Source: an uncultured Paracoccaceae bacterium (GTDB lineage Bacteria > Pseudomonadota > Alphaproteobacteria > Rhodobacterales > Rhodobacteraceae). Taken from it: 33,935 nucleotides of DNA. The DNA lies in contig CALJZN010000109.1 of NCBI GenBank assembly GCA_937983405.1, positions 1-33,935 of the forward strand, in the 5' to 3' direction. Shown here one piece after another: positions 8,737 to 16,463 of this stretch. A program made the translations under genes and the position numbers. Within the stretch, counting starts at the first letter, position 1. Each line of letters starts with the position of its first letter. The notes under the pieces were generated by a model. The model was given only the letters and a program-made list of their open reading frames with translations. It had not been told where the DNA came from and did not search any database.

Positions 8737-9285
8737 ATGGCCCGCGCAAGAAGCGTCCCCGACGAGACCGTGCTTGCCGCCGTCCGCGCGCTGCTGGCGC
8801 GCGACGGCCCGCGCGGGGCGACCTTCGCGGCCGTCGCCCGCGAGGCAGGGCTGTCGGGCCCGTCGCTGGTGCAGCGCTACGGCGACCGCGAGGGCATGCT
8901 GCGCGCTGCCCTCGCCGCCGGGTGGGAGGCGCTCGAGACCCGCACCGCGGCCGCCATCGCGGCCGCGCCGCCCGGGCCGAAGGGGGCGGCGCAGCTTCTC
9001 AAGTCGCTGGGCAGCGGCGCGGGCGCCGACGAGCTGGCGGTTCTCGCCTCCGGCCTCGACGACAAGGTCCTGCGCCGGCGGGCCGCCACCTGGCGCGGCG
9101 CGGTCGAGGCGGCCTTGGCCGAGCGGCTGGGCGGCGGGCGCAAGGCGGCGGCCGAGGCGGCGGCGATCCTGTTTCTCGCCTGGCAGGGCCGGATGCTGTG
9201 GGAGGCCGCCGGCGGCCCCGGCATCCGCCTCAAGGACGCCGCGCACCGGCTTGCCGGCACCCCGGAACCGGTTGCGGACATGTGA
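8737..9285 (+). CDS. TetR/AcrR-family transcriptional regulator
   Basis: A 182-residue one-domain regulator with an N-terminal DNA-binding domain (about residues 10-56). The helix-turn-helix is visible as ATFAAVAREAGLSGPSLVQRYGDREGML. The rest is an alanine-rich helical ligand/dimer domain without a recognisable ligand class. The frame is intact and its ATG follows a palindromic operator candidate. It is divergent from the secreted hypothetical protein and points toward the accessory catabolic cluster, whose last gene (9368) converges with it. Either could be a target. Confidence 0.85.
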   Translation: MARARSVPDETVLAAVRALLARDGPRGATFAAVAREAGLSGPSLVQRYGDREGMLRAALAAGWEALETRTAAAIAAAPPGPKGAAQLLKSLGSGAGADELAVLASGLDDKVLRRRAATWRGAVEAALAERLGGGRKAAAEAAAILFLAWQGRMLWEAAGGPGIRLKDAAHRLAGTPEPVADM

Positions 9286-9367
9286 CGGCGAGCGGCGCCG
9301 TCACCGGGCCGGGGGCGACGCACCGCCCATCCGCCAGAGACCGTGCCCGCCGGTTCCGAACGGCCGG

Positions 9368-9544
9368 TCAGACCGGCTTGCCGGCGACGGCATAGTTGCC
9401 GCGCGGCAGTTCGTGGATGAGGACGCGGACCTGCTCGGGGCGCGCCCCCAGCACCTCGACCACGGCCTCGGTGATGCGGCCCATCAGCCGCGTCTGCGTC
9501 TCCTGGTCGCGGCCTTCGAGGATCTCGACGGTGACGATGGCCAT
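9368..9544 (-). CDS. 4-Oxalocrotonate-tautomerase-like protein with Ala in place of catalytic Pro1
   Basis: A 58-residue protein of the 4-OT family, small hexameric tautomerases that in meta-cleavage pathways convert 2-hydroxymuconate to 2-oxo-3-hexenedioate. After Met removal the sequence reads AIVTVEILEGRDQETQ. Arg11 and Arg39, the substrate-binding arginines, are present, and position 50 is Tyr instead of Phe. The N-terminal proline that acts as general base is replaced by alanine (GCC; one base from CCC). GGAGAA lies six bases before the ATG, so the start is well supported, and no nearby in-frame Met-Pro exists. It is the last gene of the damaged minus-strand operon. The product is probably weak or inactive as a tautomerase. 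Confidence 0.82.
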   Translation of the reverse strand: MAIVTVEILEGRDQETQTRLMGRITEAVVEVLGARPEQVRVLIHELPRGNYAVAGKPV

Positions 9545-9584
9545 GGGGTTCTCCGGTGCGAATGTCCGATGCAGAAGTCCGACG

Positions 9585-9841
9585 TCAGTGCATGACCCCG
9601 CCGCCATCGACCACCAGCGTCTGGCCGGTGACAAAGCCTGCCTCGTCCGACAGCAGGAAGGCGGTGGCGCCGATCAGGTCGTTGGGGGTCATGTCGCGCG
9701 GCAGCGCCCGGGCGCGGGCGATCTGCGGCGCGCGCTCTGCGATCCCGGGGCGCGCGAGGACGCCGGGCGACAGCGTGAGCCCCGGGCAGACGGTGTTGAC
9801 GCGCACCCCGCGCGGCGCGAGCGCGCGCGTCAGGGCCTTAT
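9585..9841 (-). pseudogene. C-terminal fragment of a short-chain dehydrogenase/reductase
   Basis: About 84 codons encode the C-terminal third of an SDR: KALTRALAPRGVRVNTVCPG, then NDLIGATAFLLSDEAG and the typical end FVTGQTLVVDGGGVMH. The N-terminal NAD-binding GxxxGxG motif and the catalytic Tyr-x-x-x-Lys are gone. The SDR sequence begins abruptly at about 9841, where it meets the truncated CoA-binding-domain gene in a different frame. A deletion must have removed the end of that gene and the start of this one. The remnant cannot be an active dehydrogenase. Confidence 0.85.
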
Positions 9842-10270
9842 CACGCCCATGCAGTTCGGCCCGGTCAGCCGCATGCCATGCGCCCGGGCGATCGCAAGCA
9901 GCCGATCCTGCTCGGCCCGGCCCTCGGGCCCGGCCTCGGCACAGCGGGCGGCGTAGACGATGGCCAGCCGCGCGCCCCTTTCCCCGGCCGCCGCGAGCCT
10001 CTCGGCCACCTGCGGCGCCGGCACCGCGATCACCGCGATGTCGGGCGCGCCGGGCAGGTCGGCGATGCGGGCGAAGGCGGGCAGCCCCTGCACCTTTCCG
10101 CCGCGCGCGTTCACCGGCCACAGGGTGCCGCGAAAGCGCCGTTCAAGGCAGCAGCGCAGGGCGCGTCCGCCGAACTTGGCGGTGTCCGAGGAGGCGCCGA
10201 CGATGGCCGCCGTCCGGGGGGCGAAGGCGAGGCGCAGGATGTCCTGTCCGGCGGGATCGGCGTCGTCCAT
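9830..10270 (-). pseudogene. CoA-binding domain of an acyl-CoA synthetase (ADP-forming type), truncated
   Basis: The ATG at 10270 (GGGAG five bases upstream) opens a 146-residue frame with the N-terminal CoA-binding domain of the NDP-forming acyl-CoA synthetase family: RTAAIVGASSDTAKFGGRAL, then PDIAVIAVPAPQVAERL and the diagnostic RLTGPNCMGVI. The family normally continues to about 700 residues with a second CoA-ligase domain, a phospho-histidine and an ATP-grasp domain. Here it stops two codons after GVI at the deletion junction with the SDR remnant. It lies nine bases after the methyltransferase-like pseudogene and was probably in the same operon. Confidence 0.82.
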
Positions 10271-10279
10271 GGGCACTCC

Positions 10280-11722
10280 CTATCCGGTCCGCTGGACCGT
10301 GAACATCTCGTTGACGAACCAGAGCCCGCCGTTTTCGGTCAGCACGTCCCGCGTGACCTCGAGCCAGGAGGCATCGCGCAGCATCACCTCCTGCGCCAGC
10401 GCCTCGCGGACCTGGCCGAAGTAGACCGCGTTGTTCCATGCCGCGGCGAGGGTGGGCGCGCCCACGCCTCGCCCGGCAGCACCGGCAGGGTGTGCATGTC
10501 GAAGCGGAACAGCGCGCGGCGGTCGGTCAGACCCTGGAAGGCCTAGCTGCAGTCGCTGCCCTTCAGATCCCGGCGCAGCTCGCGGATGATATCGCAGCGG
10601 CTGACCTGCGGCAGCCGCCGGTCGCCCCAGACGCGGCGCACGATCTCGTGCGCGGGGTCGAGGCCGTGCGACTGCACCACCATCGCCCGCCCGCCGGGGG
10701 CCAGGTGCCGGCAGGCCGGCCCGAGCACATGGCCGATGCGGAAACCCATCGGCTGGGAGTGCAGGAAGGCGTGCGACAGCAGGATGAAATCGTGCTCCCG
10801 CCCGCGCTCGCCGGGACAAGGGATCAGCCGGTCGAGCAGGAAGCGGTGGTCGGCGCGGTAGATCACCAGCACCGAGGGGCGGGCATAGACCGGCTGACCG
10901 TCGCTGCCACGGTGCACCTGCCCCTCGGCCGCCAGCCCCTCGTAGAGCCGCGACACCTGGGCCGGGAAGTCATAGGAATGGCCGCCCTCCAGCGCGACCT
11001 CGCGCCAGCGGACCTTTGCGGGGTTGTCGGCCGAGGTCCTGTGCAGCTCGAGCGCCTCGGCCACATACAGGTTCGTCAGCGCCAGAACGAAGTTCGGGTG
11101 TTCGGCGATCCGGTCCACCATCTTGCCCAGCGTGTTGCGCAGATCCTCGAGCCCCCGCCCCTTGACGGCAACCAGAACGGGGACATTCGGGTTGTGCTTG
11201 GGCAGCCAGCGCAGGATCCGGTTCAGCGCCGTGCCGTTGTCCATCGGCGCATGGAAGAACCGCACGCCGGGGTGGCCGATGCGCAGGCTCGCCAGCTCCT
11301 CGATCGCCCGGTCGGCCGGCACCCAGGCCTCGTTGGTGGTGTTGGCGAACACATGATCGCATCCGCTGTTCGTGAAACTCGACGCTCGAAGCCGTACGGA
11401 CGGCGGTGTCGCACGCCTCGATGTCGGCCAGCGCCTCGGCCTTTGCCACGGCGTGCGGCCGGCGTGCCCGCCCGCGCAGCCGGATCTCGCCCCGCTCGGC
11501 CGCGCGCCGGAACTCGGCCACCCGTGCCAGCGTGGCAGGCTCGATCCGGCCACCGGCGCGGGCACGGGCGACGAACTTGCCAACGTTGACGGCCAGGCGG
11601 CCGAAGGTCGTCTCGGCGATGCCGTGTCGGTCGCATAAGGCGGCGATGGTCTCGACCAGCGAGGTTGCGGCAAGCCCGGGTCCGGCGGGGGCGGGCGTCG
11701 GCGGCAAAGCGTCGGCATCCAT
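10280..11722 (-). pseudogene. Methyltransferase-like protein with extra N-terminal domain, broken by two frameshifts and a stop
   Basis: One protein is spread over three frames. The ATG at 11722 opens an N-terminal part (MDADALPPTPAP) with a helical region around LCDRHGIAETTFGRLAVNVGKF that resembles a helix-turn-helix. Near 11370 the reading shifts to a second frame: DHVFANTTNEAWVPADRA, NPNVPVLVAVKGRGLEDL, LALTNLYVAEALEL and DFILLSHAFLHSQPMGFRIG, which looks like a Rossmann SAM-methyltransferase fold. This frame meets an in-frame TAG at 10543-10545 but continues sensibly as AFQGLTDRRALFRFDMHTLP. Near 10465 it shifts again to a third frame ending LAAAWNNAVYFGQVRE and FVNEMFTVQRTG. The usual glycine-rich SAM motif is replaced by HAPMDNGTAL, also suggesting decay. 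The methyltransferase reading is an inference from pattern only. Confidence 0.6.
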
Positions 11723-11829
11723 GGCGGCGGGCAGGCCTCGGCTGGGGGCAGGACGGACGCGCGCCTGTCCTGACACGCCGCGCCGGTCGGTTCCAGCCTC
11801 GCGCCCCGCCGACACCGCCATCGCGCCCC

Positions 11830-12315
11830 CTAGGCGGCCGCACCGACAAGAAAGGTCGCCTCGATCTCGACCGGCTGGCGCGCGACCAGCCCAGCGACCC
11901 CGCGCGAGCAGCGCGCATGCTGCCCCGCCGCCGGCCCCAGCACCGCGAAGAACAGGTCCGAGGCACCGTCGAGCACCTGGTTGTGGCGCTCGAAATCGGG
12001 CTCGGCGTGGATGAAGCCGGTAAGCATGACGAGCTTCTCGAGCCGGTCGAGATCGCCCGCATGCCGCTTCACGGTCGCCGGCATCTTGAGGGCCAGCGCC
12101 CGGGCGGTGGCATAGCCCTCGGCCTCGCTCACCTCCGACCCGATGCGCCCGCGGCGGACGACGCCCGCATCCTCGGGCAGCGCCGTGCCGTGGCCCGAGA
12201 CGTCGAGCATCGGCGGCACGAACACCGCCGAGGTCCGGTTTGCGGAGGGCAGCACCAGCGGCGCCGGCAGGGACAGGCCCAGCGCCGCCAGCCGCGCCTC
12301 GACCGCCCCGGTCAT
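11830..12315 (-). CDS. RidA/YjgF-family protein
   Basis: A 161-residue member of the RidA/YjgF/Atu1953-like group. Members include enamine/imine deaminases and ring-cleavage helpers in catabolic operons. It begins MTGAVEARLAALGLSLPAP. Family features are the internal VFVPPMLDVSGHGTALPED, ALKMPATVKRHAGDLDRLEKLVM and the C-terminal block with the conserved arginine (QHARCSRGV) followed by QPVEIEATFLV. The frame is intact. Its ATG overlaps the stop of the upstream flavoprotein pseudogene in an ATGA, so its translation once depended on that gene and may now be reduced. The substrate is unknown. Confidence 0.78.
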   Translation of the reverse strand: MTGAVEARLAALGLSLPAPLVLPSANRTSAVFVPPMLDVSGHGTALPEDAGVVRRGRIGSEVSEAEGYATARALALKMPATVKRHAGDLDRLEKLVMLTGFIHAEPDFERHNQVLDGASDLFFAVLGPAAGQHARCSRGVAGLVARQPVEIEATFLVGAAA

Positions 12316-13432
12316 GCCGCCTCGCGCCGCAGCCGCGGCCAGTCGCGCAGGATTTCGCGCGCGGCGTTGTGGCCCGGCACGGCCGGGACCGCGCCGCCCG
12401 GATGGGTCGAGCCGCCCCGGTCAAGCCCGCGGATCGGGGTGCGGTAGCCGGCCACGCCCGGGGCCGGGCGCAGGAAGAACAGCTGGTCGAGTGTCATCTC
12501 GCCGTGCAGCGTGGGGCCGCCGGGCATGTTCGGCACCTCCTCGATGTCGCGCGGCAGACAGAGCCTCCAGTCTGTGACCGGGAGGCGATCTTCTCGCCGC
12601 TGTCCAGCACGACGCCGGTCGCCTGGCCGCCCTTCAGCGCCACCCGCGCCACCGGGGCGTTGACACGGATCTCCATGCCCCTCGCCCGGCCCGCGGCGGC
12701 AAGCGCCTCGGAGATCGCACCCATGCCGTCACGGGCACAGCGCATCCGTGTCTGCCTGACAAGATGGGCGACGATGTGGAAGGCCGTGCCCGGCGCCTAG
12801 GGGCCGACGGTGCGGCCGATGGTGACCCAGTGCATCAGCTTGGCCCGGACCAGCGGGGTGTCGAACCAGCGCGCCACGGACTCATGGGCCGAGAGCGAGA
12901 GCGTCTCGATCAGCCGCTGGACCTCCCTCGCTGCACCGCGGTAGCGCAGGGCGAAGCGCACAGGGTCGATCAGCCCGCGCAGGTCGCGGCGGGCCGGGTC
13001 CACCGGCGCCTCGAGCTGGAGGCGGCGCAGCAGGTCCACCCTGGCCGACAGATGGGCGAAGAACTTCGGGGAGTTGTCGGCATCCCGGCGCGAGACGCGC
13101 GCGATCTGGGCGTGGGTCTTGACCGGATCCTTGCTGAAAACGATGCGGTCGCCGTCGTCGGTGGGCGAGATGACGTTGTCCGCCTCCACGCTGCGCAGAC
13201 CGTGGCGGTGCAACTCGAGCTCGGCGATCACCTTGGGGTGCAGATGCCCCATGATGAACGCGAAGGTCGAGGCGCGGAAGCCCGGCGCGAATGCCTCGGT
13301 CACGTCGGCGCCGCCGACGATGGGGCGGCGTTCGAGCACCAGCACCTTCAGCCCCGCCCGGGCCAGATAGGCGCCGCAGGCCAGCCCGGTGTGGCCCCCG
13401 CCGACGATCTTCGCATCCCAGCGCGCGGCCAT
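12312..13432 (-). pseudogene. FAD-dependent phytoene-desaturase-like oxidoreductase, broken
   Basis: The intact first part from the ATG at 13432 has the FAD-binding fingerprint KIVGGGHTGLACGAYLARAG, then VLVLERRPIVGGADVTEAF, typical of the COG1233 family (crtI-like amine-oxidase fold). An in-frame TAG at 12797-12799 follows IGRTVGP, but the same protein continues in frame as APGTAFHIV and RDGMGAISEALAAAGRARG. After GEKIASRSQ (about 12570) the homology jumps in another frame to RDIEEVPNMPGGPTLHGEM, a C-terminal block, so about 150 residues are missing. Intact members have about 520-540 residues. It is therefore disabled by a nonsense codon and a frame-changing deletion. Confidence 0.85.
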
Positions 13433-14082
13433 CGCAGCGCCCCCGGAACACCGGCGGCCGCCGGTCGCGGCAGGCCGCGAGGCCCTCTGCGCGGTCCTCG
13501 GAGAAGAACATCAGCGCCGAGAGGTCGCCGCCCGCCGCCAGCGCCTCCTCGAAGGACTGGCCGTGCGCGCGGTTCACCGCCTGCTTGGCGGCCGCGACGG
13601 CCAGGGGGCCGTTCGCCGCGATCGCCCCGGCAAGCGCGACCGCCCGCGCCACGGCGCCGCCGGCGGGCACGACCTCGGCCGCCAGCCCGATCGCCGCCGC
13701 CTCGGCCGCCCCGACCCGGCGGGCGGTGAACAGCATCTCCTTCGCCCGCCGCTCGCCAACCGCGCGCGCAAGCGACCACGCCCCGCCGAGGATCGGGAAC
13801 AGCGAAAAGCGCGCCTCGGTCAGGCCGAACACGGCGGAGTCCGAGGCGACGATGACATCGGCCAGCAGCGCAATCTCGAGCCCGCCGCCCGACGAGAAGG
13901 CCACCGCATCGCCGGACAGCACCACCGCGCCCCGGGGCGGGGTCGTGCAGCACCGCGAGCATCGCGACGCGGGTCTTGGCCAGCATCCGGTCGGTCATCG
14001 CGTTGCGCGCCTCGGGGCGGTGGAAGCGGATGACCTCGGCCGCCCCCTCGCGCGCCGCGCGGATCTGTCCGGGCGCCGCCAT
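13433..14082 (-). pseudogene. Enoyl-CoA hydratase/isomerase (crotonase family), broken
   Basis: The ATG at 14082 begins MAAPGQIRAAREGAAEVIRF and continues RPEARNAMTDRMLAKTRVAM, a crotonase N-terminus. At about 13950 the frame changes and the protein continues AVVLSGDAVAFSSGGGLEIALLADVIVA. Between AFS and SGGGLE about 45 residues are missing, including the first oxyanion-hole loop (usually G-A-D-L/I). The C-terminal part is well kept: FGLTEARFSLFPILGGAWSL, QAVNRAHGQSFEEAL and FSEDRAEGLAA, ending RRPPVFRG. No stop remains before the next gene, so the frame runs on into the flavoprotein gene. The enzyme cannot be functional. Confidence 0.85.
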
Positions 14083-14085
14083 GCC

Positions 14086-14717
14086 TCAGGCCAGCGGCAC
14101 AAGATCGACGGCATGGACAAGCGCGGCGCCGCCCGCACCTTCGAGCGAAAGCGCAAAGCGCCCGCCGCTTGCCACGGCCAGCCCCCGGGGCGCGGCCAGA
14201 AGCAGCGCCAGCCCGTCGGGCAGCAGGCCCGCCGCCGTCGCCTGTGCGCCCGTCAGGGCCGCCGCTGTCGCCTGTGCGCCCGTCAGGGCCGCCGCCGTCG
14301 CCTGTGCGCCCGTCAGGGCCGCCGCCGCCGCATCGCCCTGCAAGAGCGCAGCGCCCCCCCGGGCCCAGCGAGCGCGACCGTCAGCGCCGCCGCGGGCGGC
14401 ATATCGCGCAGCCGGAACGCCTGCCGGGCGATCACCAGATCGGCCGCGTGCAGGGCCGCACCGCCGAGGGCCGGATCGGCCAGCACGCCGGCAGGAACCG
14501 CCAGCGTGCCCGCGCTGGCCGCGACCAGGGCGAGCGCGGGGTGCGGCACCACGCCGCTATGGATCGCCTGCACCTGCTGGTCCGAGGCCAGCCGCCGCGC
14601 GGGCAGCGCCACCGGCGGCCCGCCCGCGGCAACAAGCACCCGCGCCAGCGCGAGGTCGGGGGTGACGACCATGCCCCCGGCATGGATGCAGGGCAGATCG
14701 ATGAACTGCGTCGCCAT
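14086..14717 (-). pseudogene. Hypothetical protein, frameshifted at a G7 run, with a tandem repeat
   Basis: I do not recognise the family. The ATG at 14717 follows GAGGGACAG and opens MATQFIDLPCIHAGGMVVTP, then DLALARVLVAAGG and SDQQVQAIHSGVVPHPAL, to about 14345. There the minus strand has seven G in a row and the sensible protein moves to another frame: LLQGDAAAAALTG, three copies of ALTGAQATAA, LPDGLALLLAAPRGLAVASG and the end ALVHAVDLVPLA. Joined, it would be about 210 residues rich in Ala, Leu, Val and Gly with no signal peptide. It follows the isochorismatase-type gene directly, so it may share its pathway. Confidence 0.55.
14231..14320. repeat. Three tandem copies of a 30-base repeat
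   Basis: Units 14231-14260, 14261-14290 and 14291-14320 are identical except for one C/T difference at 14266. Each begins GCCGCCGTCGCCTGTGCGCC on the plus strand. Thirty bases is ten codons, so the copies add repeated ALTGAQATAA to the minus-strand protein without changing frame. This looks like recent slippage or unequal crossing-over. Confidence 0.95.
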
Positions 14718-15399
14718 GATCTGTCCCTCGCTCGAGCATCGCGATGGCGGCGTCGGTCGTCTTGACGTCGCCGAAGCTTTGCCGGAACGAGGTGGGCCCG
14801 GCGAGGTGATCCTCGTCGCAGCGCGCGGCCTTGGCATCGGCGACCATCACCACCCGGTCGTCGAGCATCATCGAGTCGCGCGCCGTGCTTTCCGAGCACA
14901 GGTTGGTGGCAGTGCCGCAGACGATCAGGTTCTCGACCCCCCGCGCGCGCAGCCGGCCGTGCAGGTCGGACGCGCCGGCGACGCACGGGCCGAAGCGCGT
15001 CTTGCTGGCGTGTAGGTCGCCCGGGCGAACCTCGAGCGCGGGATAGAGCGCATGGCCGTGGGCGCCGGCCGACAGGCTGTCGCGGTGGCGCGCGCCCCGG
15101 GCGGGGGTGATAAAATGCTCGTGGTAAAGCGGCCAGCCGCCGGGTGCGCCGGGGGCCTCGGCCACCGTCATCACCAGCCAGACCACTGCCGCCCCCCGCG
15201 CCCGGCAGGCGGTGGCAAGGCGGTTGATGTTGGGGAGAATGGAGATCGCCGTCGCCACCTCCTCGACGTAGACGTTCTGCATGTCCACCACGAGCAGCGC
15301 GGTGCGCGCGGGCTCGAAGCGGTCGAACACCGAAAGCCTCCCGCGCTTGGCCAGGATGCGCTCGATCACATAGACGGGCATCTCGACGTTGCGCGGCAT
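14557..15399 (-). CDS. Isochorismatase-family cysteine hydrolase, natural stop apparently lost
   Basis: Cysteine hydrolase of the isochorismatase superfamily, which includes RutB-like amidohydrolases and N-carbamoylsarcosine amidase. The catalytic triad is visible: Asp39 in ALLVVDMQN, Lys133 in ASKTRFGP and Cys168 in CGTATNLCSESTARD. The domain ends at about residue 225 (AIAMLERG), close to the ATG of the next gene at 14717, where a stop would be expected. None is present, and the frame runs 55 codons further through the next gene as low-complexity sequence. The start at 15399 gives MPRNVEMPVYVIERIL. It lies five bases after the BNR-repeat pseudogene. The true substrate is unknown; in this context an amide or carbamoyl intermediate is possible. 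Confidence 0.8.
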   Translation of the reverse strand: MPRNVEMPVYVIERILAKRGRLSVFDRFEPARTALLVVDMQNVYVEEVATAISILPNINRLATACRARGAAVVWLVMTVAEAPGAPGGWPLYHEHFITPARGARHRDSLSAGAHGHALYPALEVRPGDLHASKTRFGPCVAGASDLHGRLRARGVENLIVCGTATNLCSESTARDSMMLDDRVVMVADAKAARCDEDHLAGPTSFRQSFGDVKTTDAAIAMLERGTDHGDAVHRSALHPCRGHGRHPRPRAGAGACCRGRAAGGAARAAAGLGPAGAGDP

Positions 15400-15404
15400 C
15401 GCCC

Positions 15405-16385
15405 CTACCCCGCCGGCGCCCAGCCGATCATGCGGATCTCGCCCGGCTCGCGCGTCATGTTCTCCCAGCTCTCGCCGCCGTCGCGCGACCGCCAGATCTG
15501 GCCGAAGATGGTGCAGAGGAAGATCAGACGGGGGTCGGCCGGGTGGCTGGCGATCCACCATGGCGTCGAGTTGACACGCCCGGGCAGGTCGACCACCTCC
15601 CAGCCCGTGCCGAAGTCGCGGCTGCGCGGAAGCTTGCCGGTCACGCCCGAAGGCCGGTCGCCGATCGAGAGCAACAGATGACCGGGCGCGCCGTGGCGGC
15701 GGGCCATGCAGCGGAAATAGGGCCATTGGGCCTGCGGCACGGGCACCGGCACCGAGGTCCGGCCGCCGTCGGTGAACCGGTGCAGCCCCTCCTCGGTGGT
15801 GATGCCCACCGCGCGCGTGCGCCCGTCGTCGCAGAAGACCGAGGTGTAAGTGTCGATGCTTTTCAGCCCCACCGGAAGATGCGTCCAGCTCCGCCCCCCG
15901 TCCTCGGACCGGAACGGCCCGGCGATCTCGATCGTGACCCACACCGCATGGGGCGGCCAGGGCTCGAACTAGATCGAGGTCACGCGGGGGGTGGTGATGA
16001 AATGGCACTCGCTCTCCACCCCCAGCTCGCACATCCGCCACGAGGCGCCGCCGTCCGTGCTTTGCCAGACCTGCGCCGGGCTGGTGCCGGCACAGACGAC
16101 GCCGGGGTTCCTCGGGTCGATGGCCAGCTGCTGGACATGGCTGCCGTCGAGCGGCGAGGGCACATGATCCCACCGCCCCGCGCCCTGCAGCCAGCGATAG
16201 ATGCCGTGGTCGGTGCCGCACCCGAGCTCGTCCGGCCGAAGGGGATGGGCGATGCAGCACCAGGCCCGCGCCTCGTTGTAGACGCCCCCCGACGGGGTGT
16301 GCGGGCGCGCCCAGGTCTCGCCCAGGTCATCGCTGAACCAGACGGCCTGCATCGTCGCCGCAAAGGCCCTGACCGGTGCCGACAT
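15405..16385 (-). pseudogene. BNR/sialidase-like beta-propeller protein with an in-frame TAG
   Basis: The ATG at 16385 follows GGAAGG and opens a protein of about 326 residues made of Asp-box (BNR) repeats: WFSDDLGETWARP, VWQSTDGGASWRM, PFRSEDGGRSWTHL and IWRSRDGGESWENM. Such propellers occur in sialidases, photosystem-II assembly factor YCF48 and uncharacterised bacterial proteins. No signal peptide is seen, so it would be cytoplasmic. A TAG at 15969-15971 (codon 139) interrupts it between TTPRVTSI and FEPWPPHAVWVTIE with no shift of frame, so one base change has broken an otherwise complete gene. Readthrough cannot be excluded. It stands between the TctA-like permease and the isochorismatase gene. 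Confidence 0.8.
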
Positions 16386-16463
16386 GCTGCCTTCCTCCGT
16401 CGCTGTGGCCGTCCCGATCGGCCGGGTCGCGTTGCCCACTCACTGCCCACTTTCTGCAACTCT

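Noticed and set aside
14231-14320. CRISPR array
   Set aside because: The 30-base units are directly adjacent with no spacers and sit inside a coding frame.
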